From: an uncultured Lachnospiraceae bacterium | Lineage (GTDB): Bacteria > Bacillota > Clostridia > Lachnospirales > Lachnospiraceae | Reading direction: 5' to 3' | DNA: 12,074 bases | Assembly: GCA_910586355.1 (NCBI GenBank) | Contig: CAJUHJ010000033.1 | Span: forward strand, 1-12,074 | Part shown: positions 6,437-12,074 of the stretch, in pieces | How positions within the stretch are numbered: the stretch's first letter is position 1 | Layout of the letters: every line of letters begins with the position of its first letter | The notes under the pieces: generated by a model | Databases searched by the model: none | What the model saw: the letters and a program-made list of their open reading frames with translations, nothing else | Told to the model about the DNA's origin: nothing | Made by a program: the position numbers and the translations under genes

Positions 6437-7774
6437 ATGAGTAATCAGAAAAATGATATAGATGTAAAAGAACAGCAGACAGAAAAGAACGAAAATGCTT
6501 CCGGCGGTTTTGACCAGGTTTTAGAATTTTGCAGAAAACATATCCACCATATCGCCGCTGCCGCCGTATGTATTATTCTTTTTATTGTGCTGATAAAATA
6601 TACGGGAAATCAGAACGAAACTCCGGTTCCAACAGAAACGGAGGAGACAGAAGTTATTCTTTCTGAAGAAAACGTGCCGGAAGAGTATCAAAAAGACGCG
6701 TATCCTGAAATAAATGAGCTGATTACAAAATATTATAAAGCATATGCTGCCGGCGACAATGATACTTTGGCAACGTTTACAGATCCGATTTCCGAGGCTG
6801 AAAAAGGTTATATTACGGCGTTCAGCCAGTATGTGGAAGAGTACCGCAATATTGCCTGCTACACCAAAAAAGGCCTGGATGAAAATTCATATATCGTTTC
6901 TGCTTATATGGAAGTAAAACTCAAAGAGGCAGATACGGTGGCTCCAGGATTAGAAAGATTTTATGTGACGAAAAAAGACGGTTCTTATTATATTGATAAT
7001 TTATATGGGCAGTTTAATACCCGTATGAAGGAATATGACGTTGACGAAAATGTTATAACGCTTTTAGATGAATTTAATCAGCAGGCTGATGTTATCAAAC
7101 TACGTACGGAAGTTGAGGAAAAATATAAACAGGCGATTGAGTCGGATGAAAATTTGAAAAAGATTGTCGATACACAGATACCAGATACGCTGACGGTCTG
7201 GGCTTCCGATCAGGTTGCCGCTGCTAAGAAAGCAGAAGAAGAAAGACTTGCAGCGGAGGAAGCAGCAAAAAAGGCAGCGGAAGAAGAAGCAGCCAAAAAA
7301 GCAGCGGAAGAAAAAAGAGCGGCAGAACTTGCAGCGGCGGTTACTGTGTTTGCGCTTGATAAAGTAAATGTCCGCGCAGAAGCCAATGAGACGGCAGAGG
7401 TAATCGGACAGCTGGAATTTGGTTCTCAGACGACGCGTTTGGAAGAAAAAGACGGTTGGAGCCGGATTGATTACAGTGAAGGAAAGCAGGGATATGTCAG
7501 ATCGGATTTTCTTGCTTTAGAAGCTCCGTCAGCGCCTCCTGCTGCAGAGGAATCTGCAAATGAGCCTGCCCAGGCCGGAAATATTGCTGAGGGAAGTGTG
7601 ATTACGGCAAAGGAGAGCGTTATTCTTCGTGAAAGTATGGGAGAAGATTCGAAAAAGATTGCAACTGTGTTCGCAGGAGAAAAAGTCACTGTTATTATGA
7701 GTTATGCAGAGGGTTGGACAAAAGTTGATTATGATGGAAAGACGGGATATATAAAGACAGCATTACTTCAGTAA
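6437..7774 (+). CDS. Membrane-anchored protein with two bacterial SH3 domains
   Basis: Predicted cell-surface protein of 445 residues; specific function not recognised. In order: a polar cytoplasmic N-terminus (1-35), one transmembrane helix around 38-55 (IAAAAVCIILFIVLIKY), an acidic Thr/Glu linker, a globular region about 88-200 with an NTF2-like look (ITKYYKAYAAGDNDTL at the front, FYVTKKDGSYYIDNLYGQFN at the end), a helical Ala/Glu/Lys-rich stretch at 257-301 likely to form a coiled coil, an SH3b domain at about 302-362 (VNVRAEANETAEVIGQL, WSRIDY, GYVRSDFL), an Ala/Pro/Glu-rich linker, and a second SH3b domain at about 387-445 ending GYIKTALLQ. SH3b domains commonly bind cell-wall material. 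A strong AGGAGG ribosome site precedes the ATG. It appears to be a single-gene unit with its own promoter and terminator. Confidence 0.85.
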   Translation: MSNQKNDIDVKEQQTEKNENASGGFDQVLEFCRKHIHHIAAAAVCIILFIVLIKYTGNQNETPVPTETEETEVILSEENVPEEYQKDAYPEINELITKYYKAYAAGDNDTLATFTDPISEAEKGYITAFSQYVEEYRNIACYTKKGLDENSYIVSAYMEVKLKEADTVAPGLERFYVTKKDGSYYIDNLYGQFNTRMKEYDVDENVITLLDEFNQQADVIKLRTEVEEKYKQAIESDENLKKIVDTQIPDTLTVWASDQVAAAKKAEEERLAAEEAAKKAAEEEAAKKAAEEKRAAELAAAVTVFALDKVNVRAEANETAEVIGQLEFGSQTTRLEEKDGWSRIDYSEGKQGYVRSDFLALEAPSAPPAAEESANEPAQAGNIAEGSVITAKESVILRESMGEDSKKIATVFAGEKVTVIMSYAEGWTKVDYDGKTGYIKTALLQ

Positions 7775-7795
7775 CTGTTCTTTTTTTAATTATTT

Positions 7796-7829
7796 TACGG
7801 AGACTTTTTAGAAGTCTCCGTATTTTATA
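7796..7829 (+). terminator. Intrinsic terminator after the SH3-domain gene
   Basis: A perfect 11-bp stem (7796-7806 with 7812-7822) closes a 5-nt loop and is followed by TTTTAT. A T-rich run at 7779-7787 precedes it. It ends the SH3-domain transcript; some read-through may feed rluF, for which I see no convincing separate promoter. Confidence 0.85.
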
Positions 7830-7851
7830 AGGAGCTTTAAAGGATAAAGAA

Positions 7852-8568
7852 ATGGAAAACGGGATTCGGATTAATAAATTTTTAAGTGAAGCAGGTGTCT
7901 GTTCGAGAAGGGAAGCTGATCGCCAAATTCAAAATGGGAATGTAACGATTGAAGGAAAGCTGGCGGAAATGGGCAGTCGTGTTTTGCCTGGGCAGGAGGT
8001 TTTTTTCTTGGGGCAGCCTGTGTTGAAAGAAGAAGAAAAAATTTTAATTGCGGTTCATAAGCCTGTCGGAATTGTTTGTACAGCAGAAAAGAAAGAAAAA
8101 AATAATATCGTAGATTTTATACACTATCCAAAACGGATTTATCCAGTTGGCAGGCTGGATAAAGATTCTTCCGGATTGATTTTGATGACAAATCAGGGTG
8201 AAATTGTCAATAAACTGATGCGTGCCAGAAATATGCACGAGCGTGAATATCATGTAACGGTCAACAAGCCTTTGACAGAACCGTTTTTGCGTGGGATTGC
8301 CGGCGGCGTACCGTTGGCAGAACTTGGCGTAACTACCCGCAGATGCTTTGTGCAAAAATTAGGCAGGCGGAAATTTAAAATTATTTTAACGCAGGGATAT
8401 AACCGTCAAATTCGCAGAATGTGTGAATTTTTTGATTATCGTGTTGAAGAGTTAAAACGAATCCGGATTATGAATATTGAGCTTGGCGATTTAGCGGCAG
8501 GAGAATATCGTCATATCAAAGGCGATGAGTACGATAAACTTCAAACGTTAATCAATGACTCCGATTGA
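7852..8568 (+). CDS. rluF: 23S rRNA pseudouridine synthase, RluF type
   Basis: RsuA/RluB/RluF-family enzyme that isomerises a uridine of ribosomal RNA to pseudouridine. In E. coli RluF acts on 23S U2604; the same target is inferred here. The 238 residues begin with an S4 RNA-binding domain (IRINKFLSEAGVCSRREADR at 5-24), followed by the catalytic domain: HKPVGIV at 69-75, NNIVDFIHYPKRIYPVGRLD with catalytic Asp103 in GRLDKDSSGL, and QGYNRQIRRMCEFF near the C-terminal part. The NIVDF-PKR-P-GRLDKDS stretch and NRQIRRMCE-F-Y-V--L-R-RIMN ending resemble RluF more than RluB or RsuA. It lacks the basic C-terminal extension of the E. coli protein. AAAGGA lies 7 nt before the ATG. The ligA start is 23 nt after its stop. 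Confidence 0.9.
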   Translation: MENGIRINKFLSEAGVCSRREADRQIQNGNVTIEGKLAEMGSRVLPGQEVFFLGQPVLKEEEKILIAVHKPVGIVCTAEKKEKNNIVDFIHYPKRIYPVGRLDKDSSGLILMTNQGEIVNKLMRARNMHEREYHVTVNKPLTEPFLRGIAGGVPLAELGVTTRRCFVQKLGRRKFKIILTQGYNRQIRRMCEFFDYRVEELKRIRIMNIELGDLAAGEYRHIKGDEYDKLQTLINDSD

Positions 8569-8577
8569 AAGAAAACG

Positions 8578-8584
8578 AAAGGAG
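8578..8584 (+). promoter_or_regulatory. Ribosome binding site that fixes the ligA start
   Basis: AAAGGAG, 7 nt before ATG at 8592. It selects this ATG over the in-frame TTG at 8565, which overlaps the rluF stop and lacks a ribosome site. Confidence 0.85.
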
Positions 8585-8591
8585 TAAAAAG

Positions 8592-10595
8592 ATGGATATA
8601 AAAGCTAAAATTGATGAATTAAGGACAAAAATTGAATATCATAGTAATCTTTATTACAATGAAGATAAACCGGAAATTTCTGATTATGAATATGATATGC
8701 TGATGCAGGAATTAAAAAAATTAGAGCAAAAGCATCCGGAATTTGTGGATTCAAATTCTCCAACTCAGAAAGTAGGCGGAACGGCAAAACGGCAGGCAGG
8801 CGTATTGGTGCGTCACAATGTGCCAATGTTAAGTTTACAGGATGTTTTTTCGAAAGAAGAGATTTTGAAATTTGTAGAAGAAATGCAGGAACAGCTAGAT
8901 GAGCCGGAGTTTGTAGTGGAGTATAAAATTGACGGACTTTCTTTGTCGCTTCGTTATGAATATGGAGATTTGAAACTGGCAGAGACCAGAGGAGACGGAA
9001 TTTCCTATGGAGAAGATGTGACAGAAAATGCGAAAGTGATACGGGATGTCAAGCAGAAATTAAAAGATAAACCAGAGTATTTGGAAATTCGCGGCGAAGT
9101 CTATATGAAAAATTCTGATTTTGCCGCAGTCAATGAAATGCAGGAATTATCCGGTAAAAAGGTATTTGCAAATCCAAGGAATTGCGCAGCTGGGACACTT
9201 CGTCAGTTAGATCCGGCAATTACCAAAGAACGGAAACTTTCCATGTTTGTGTTTAATATTCAGCAGATGAAAGGAATTTCGTTTGAAACGCATACACAAG
9301 GGTATGAATTTTTAAAAAAACAGGGAATACCAGTGATTGATGATTATCGGTTATGCCGGACAGGGGAAGAAGTCTGGAAGGCGATTGAAGAAATTGGGGA
9401 AAAGCGTGGAAAATTACCATATGATATTGACGGCGCTGTCGTTAAAATCAACCGCTACAAAGACAGGGAATTGTTGGGCGCGACATCGAAAGTGCCTCGT
9501 TGGGCAGCTGCATATAAATATCCGCCGGAAGAAAAGGAGACAGTCTTAAAGGGAATCGAGCTGTCTGTGGGACGCACGGGACGGATAACGCCGACAGCTG
9601 TGTTTGATCCGGTACGTCTATGCGGGACCTCTGTTTCCAGGGCGACGCTCCATAACCAGGATTTTATAGATGAATTGGAAATTGGGGTTGGCGATACGGT
9701 TGTCGTATACAAATCCGGAGAAATTATTCCCAAAATAAAAGAAGTCAAAAAAGAAAAACGGCCTTGCGGCTGGATAAAATTTCAGATTCCAGACGCCTGT
9801 CCGGCCTGTGGTGAAAAAATTGTCCGCGACAGGGATACGGCAGATATGAAATGTATCAATGAGAATTGTCCGGCTCAGTTGGAACGGCATATTATCAACT
9901 TTGTCGGAAGAGACGCTATGGATATAAAAGGTTTTGGTTCCGTATATATTTCAGATTTAGTACAAAGAGGGTATATCAAAAACGCCGCAGATATTTATAC
10001 CTTAAAAGATCACAGAGACGCCTTAATTGAAGAAGGTATCATCGGAAAAGAAAAAAATACAGATAAACTTTTGGCTGTGATTGAAAAATCGAAAGAAAAC
10101 GACGCGTATAAACTTTTGACCGGGCTTGGAATTCCAAATGTCGGTAAAGCGGCGGCAAAAACAATTATGCGTAAAGTAAGGACGTTTGATGCTTTGATGA
10201 AAGCGTCTGTGGAGCAATTACAGGAAATAGAGGATATTGGAGAAATTTCCGCAGACTGTATCCGGCGTTTTTTTGACAAAACAGAAAACCAACAGTTGAT
10301 GGAGCGGTTTTATCAGGCGGGCCTAAATATGGAATGTCTGGAACAGGAAAATGAAGATAACAGATTTTTGGGCAAGACATTTGTAATTACCGGCACGCTT
10401 TTAGATATGGACAGAAAAGAAGCGGCGGCGTTGATTGAGCGTTTCGGCGGTAAAGTCACGAGTTCTGTTTCCAAAAAAACAAATTATCTTTTAGCCGGAG
10501 AACATGCAGGAAGTAAGCTTGCAAAAGCAGAAGAACTTAACATCCCGGTGATTTCGAAAGAAGATTTTCTTAAGATGATAGAAGGGCAGGAATAA
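8592..10595 (+). CDS. ligA: NAD+-dependent DNA ligase
   Basis: Seals nicks in DNA during replication and repair, using NAD+ as the AMP donor. The 667 residues match the usual LigA length. In order from the ATG at 8592: domain Ia with the NAD+-binding YYNEDKPEISDYEYD stretch (about 21-35), the adenylation domain with nucleophile Lys112 in EYKIDGLSLSLR, ETRGDG shortly after, an OB-fold region (VGRTGRITPTAVFDPV), a four-cysteine zinc finger (CPACG followed by CINENC), a helix-hairpin-helix region (LTGLGIPNVGKAAAKTI and IEDIGEISA) and a C-terminal BRCT domain starting FLGKTFVITGTL and ending VISKEDFLKMI. All parts are intact. It lies between rluF and metA, 23 and 27 nt away, in a probable operon. 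Confidence 0.97.
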   Translation: MDIKAKIDELRTKIEYHSNLYYNEDKPEISDYEYDMLMQELKKLEQKHPEFVDSNSPTQKVGGTAKRQAGVLVRHNVPMLSLQDVFSKEEILKFVEEMQEQLDEPEFVVEYKIDGLSLSLRYEYGDLKLAETRGDGISYGEDVTENAKVIRDVKQKLKDKPEYLEIRGEVYMKNSDFAAVNEMQELSGKKVFANPRNCAAGTLRQLDPAITKERKLSMFVFNIQQMKGISFETHTQGYEFLKKQGIPVIDDYRLCRTGEEVWKAIEEIGEKRGKLPYDIDGAVVKINRYKDRELLGATSKVPRWAAAYKYPPEEKETVLKGIELSVGRTGRITPTAVFDPVRLCGTSVSRATLHNQDFIDELEIGVGDTVVVYKSGEIIPKIKEVKKEKRPCGWIKFQIPDACPACGEKIVRDRDTADMKCINENCPAQLERHIINFVGRDAMDIKGFGSVYISDLVQRGYIKNAADIYTLKDHRDALIEEGIIGKEKNTDKLLAVIEKSKENDAYKLLTGLGIPNVGKAAAKTIMRKVRTFDALMKASVEQLQEIEDIGEISADCIRRFFDKTENQQLMERFYQAGLNMECLEQENEDNRFLGKTFVITGTLLDMDRKEAAALIERFGGKVTSSVSKKTNYLLAGEHAGSKLAKAEELNIPVISKEDFLKMIEGQE

Positions 10596-10622
10596 TACAA
10601 GAAGGAAAAGAGGGCGGTAAAA

Positions 10623-11555
10623 ATGCCGATTCGAACACAAAGTGAGTTACCAGCAAAAGAAATATTGGAAAAAGAAAATATTTTTGTCATGGATGAAAGT
10701 CGTGCAATGCATCAGGATATCCGTCCGATTCGTATTGCAATTTTGAATCTTATGCCGTTAAAAGAGGAGACGGAACTGCAGATTTTAAGATCGTTGTCAA
10801 ATACGCCGCTTCAGGTCGATATTACGTTTTTGACAGTTACGAGCCATGAGTCCAAACATACTTCAAAAAGTCATTTAAACAAATTTTATCAGGCGTTTTG
10901 TGATGTGAAATGTCAGCGCTTTGACGGCATGATTATCACTGGCGCGCCCGTTGAGATGATGGAGTTTGAAGAAGTGGACTATTGGAGGGAATTGTGCGAA
11001 ATTATGGATTGGAGCAAAACTCATGTGACGTCTACGCTTCATGTCTGCTGGGGAGCGCAGGCGGGTCTTTATTATCACTACGGCATTTCCAAATATCAGC
11101 TAAAACAGAAAGTATTTGGTATTTTTAAGCATCATGTAAGAAACCGGAAAGTCCCGCTTGTACGTGGATTTGACGATTATTTTATGGCGCCCCATTCCAG
11201 AAACACAGAGAATCGGACCAAAGATATTCAGGCAGTAAAAGACTTGACAATTCTTGCAGAATCAGAAGAAGCCGGCGTATTTCTTGCGATAGCGGATGAA
11301 GGAAGAAAAATCTTTATGATGGGGCATCCGGAATATGATAGATATACGCTTGATAAGGAGTATAAAAGAGACCTGGCGAAAGGAATCGACATAGCGCTTC
11401 CTAAAAATTATTATCCAAATGATTGTCCAGATGAAAAACCGAATCTGCAGTGGAGGTCGCATGGAAATATTTTGTATTCCAATTGGCTTAATTACTACGT
11501 GTATCAGCAGACACCGTATGATTTTATTGATACGGCGGGGATTTTGGGGAAATAG
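10623..11555 (+). CDS. metA: Homoserine O-acyltransferase MetA, probably acetyl-CoA specific
   Basis: First committed step of methionine synthesis: acylates the hydroxyl of homoserine. The 310 residues align without gaps to E. coli MetA over most of the length, from MPIRTQSELPA to NWLNYYVYQQTPYD. Catalytic Cys142 in HVCWGAQ and the His235/Glu237 pair in GHPEYD fall at the same numbers as in E. coli. Residue 111 is Glu (ITGAPVEMMEFEEV), where E. coli has Gly; in this family Glu111 is associated with acetyl-CoA use and Gly111 with succinyl-CoA, so O-acetylhomoserine is the likely product. The ATG follows a purine-rich GGAAAAGAGGGCGG stretch. It lies 27 nt after ligA with no own promoter or riboswitch seen, and no clear terminator follows. 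Confidence 0.95.
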   Translation: MPIRTQSELPAKEILEKENIFVMDESRAMHQDIRPIRIAILNLMPLKEETELQILRSLSNTPLQVDITFLTVTSHESKHTSKSHLNKFYQAFCDVKCQRFDGMIITGAPVEMMEFEEVDYWRELCEIMDWSKTHVTSTLHVCWGAQAGLYYHYGISKYQLKQKVFGIFKHHVRNRKVPLVRGFDDYFMAPHSRNTENRTKDIQAVKDLTILAESEEAGVFLAIADEGRKIFMMGHPEYDRYTLDKEYKRDLAKGIDIALPKNYYPNDCPDEKPNLQWRSHGNILYSNWLNYYVYQQTPYDFIDTAGILGK

Positions 11556-11637
11556 TGCGGAAAATTAAAGGTTGCTTTATTATGTGAAGATTAATATTGC
11601 CAAGCATACAGAGTTAAACCGCTCGTTAGACGAGGTA

Positions 11638-11864
11638 TATCCAATCTATACGTTGTTGCAATCCATTATTCTGTCCGTGAGAATGGTGTCATCCCTCCCA
11701 GAGAAGCGTATTTCCATGCGGTACAGCCCTGTTAAAAGCCATGTGTTTGGCGGCTTTTGAAGTGACGAAAAAATGGACTTCTACCAACCGGAACTGGGGA
11801 CAGGTATACGCAAGCTCCATTCATTATCATAGAAGATTTCTATTTACAGAGTTTTTCTTCATAG
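11638..11864 (+). pseudogene. Remnant of an IS256-family (Mutator-type) transposase, C-terminal part
   Basis: Frame 2 at 11699-11812 reads QRSVFPCGTALLKAMCLA followed by AFEVTKKWTSTNRNWGQVYA, the characteristic C-terminal end of IS256-family transposases (family pattern: R-VFP---ALLK-LYLA---A-KKWT-P--NWG). Just upstream, in frame 1 at 11644, PIYT followed one frame over by VVAIHYS recalls the family's IYTTNAIES motif. After 11812 the similarity continues in frame 3 (QAPFIIIEDF, like QLSIMYEDR). Stops and at least two frameshifts break it, no N-terminal catalytic part is present and no terminal repeats are recognised, so it is a dead relic. Family assignment rests on motif memory, not a search. 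Confidence 0.75.
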
Positions 11865-11896
11865 ACCTAATTTTTTAATACAATCATCTGCTTTCT

Positions 11897-12012
11897 AAAC
11901 AAAGGGGCTGTCGCAAAATAGCCGCTCAATACAAAATATGGTATGAAACTCCCAGAAATCTTAACCATATATTGTATGACAGCCGCATTTTGCAACAGCC
12001 CCATCTTTGTTT
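11897..12012. mobile_element. MITE-like element or internally deleted IS with long terminal inverted repeats
   Basis: Bases 11904-11942 and 11964-12002 form terminal inverted repeats of 39 nt with some mismatches: both begin GGGGCTGTYGCAAAAT and end near ATATGGT, leaving a 21-nt centre. Outside them AAACAAA (11897-11903) and TTTGTTT (12006-12012) extend the symmetry after a 3-nt insertion on the right. The 99-bp core has no coding capacity, and no direct target duplication is apparent. A GGGG-CTGT-GCAAAA start is the kind of end carried by DDE transposons. The transcript would fold into one long hairpin, so a terminator or regulatory hairpin role is an alternative. Confidence 0.65.
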
Positions 12013-12022
12013 GCTATCGAAT

Positions 12023-12074
12023 GGAACTGTCGCTTTAACGATTGAATAATCGTGAAGCGGCAGCTTCCTTTTTG
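12023..12074. repeat. Imperfect palindrome / terminator-like repeat, right copy
   Basis: Bases 12023-12071 are the exact reverse complement of 1-49. As plus-strand RNA the arms 12023-12043 and 12048-12068 form about 20 pairs, including two G.U pairs and two single-base bulges, around the loop GAAU, followed by TTTTTG. This has the form of an intrinsic terminator for rightward transcripts. The sequence reaches the window edge, so its full extent is unknown. Confidence 0.75.

Noticed and set aside
8565..8591. TTG start for ligA overlapping the rluF stop codon
   Set aside because: No ribosome site precedes it, while ATG 8592 has AAAGGAG at 7 nt and gives the usual N-terminus.
10596..10622. SAM riboswitch or separate promoter ahead of metA
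   Set aside because: Only 27 nt separate ligA and metA, leaving no space for such an element.
9455..10690. Several minus-strand open frames opposite ligA and the start of metA
   Set aside because: They are antisense shadows of well-supported genes, with no ribosome sites and low-complexity peptides.
11734..11758. Terminator hairpin with arms AAAAGCC and GGCTTTT after metA
   Set aside because: The stem is short with a long loop, has no following T run, and falls within the transposase coding relic.
11572..11760. Small open frame of 62 codons starting at TTG after metA
   Set aside because: No ribosome site is seen, and it covers the frameshifted transposase relic, whose recognisable peptide lies in another frame.

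Overview
This AT-rich window looks like a chromosomal housekeeping segment from a low-GC Gram-positive gut anaerobe, most likely a member of Clostridia and probably Lachnospiraceae. That placement rests on AAGGAGG-type ribosome binding sites, sigma-A promoters with extended -10 elements, a nudF-spoIIM pair, a tRNA without an encoded CCA, and the style of the proteins. It is inferred from recognition, not from a search.

Layout. Position 1-51 is an imperfect palindrome with T tracts (terminator-like). Next come gltX (glutamyl-tRNA synthetase) and a short UvrD/PcrA-type helicase, 9 nt apart and probably one operon. The helicase converges on, and overlaps by 43 nt, a DUF1292 gene on the minus strand. 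Divergent promoters separate DUF1292 from a Nudix ADP-ribose pyrophosphatase gene, which is followed by spoIIM, whose start codon is unclear. A bidirectional terminator separates spoIIM from the minus-strand unit tRNA-Arg(CCG)-aroF (DAHP synthase). The divergent gene on the plus strand encodes a membrane-anchored protein with two SH3b domains and ends in a strong terminator. It is followed by rluF (23S rRNA pseudouridine synthase), ligA (NAD+-dependent DNA ligase) and metA (homoserine O-acyltransferase), closely spaced and probably co-transcribed.

The right end (about 11.6-12.07 kb) is different. It holds a decayed, frameshifted C-terminal piece of an IS256-family (Mutator-type) transposase, then a 99-bp element with long imperfect terminal inverted repeats (MITE-like or an internally deleted IS). 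Last comes a second copy of the palindrome at position 1, identical over 49 nt and in inverted orientation. Repeats at both extremities suggest either that the window is an assembly contig that broke at a dispersed repeat, or that a 12-kb housekeeping block is flanked by inverted repeats.

Functionally the genes are core metabolism and information processing: translation (gltX, tRNA-Arg, rluF), DNA maintenance (helicase, ligA), the shikimate and methionine pathways (aroF, metA), ADP-ribose housekeeping and sporulation/envelope genes. I see no defence system, biosynthetic cluster or CRISPR array. The points most worth following up are the flanking repeats, the MITE-like element, the transposase relic, the spoIIM start and the tRNA-aroF leader arrangement.
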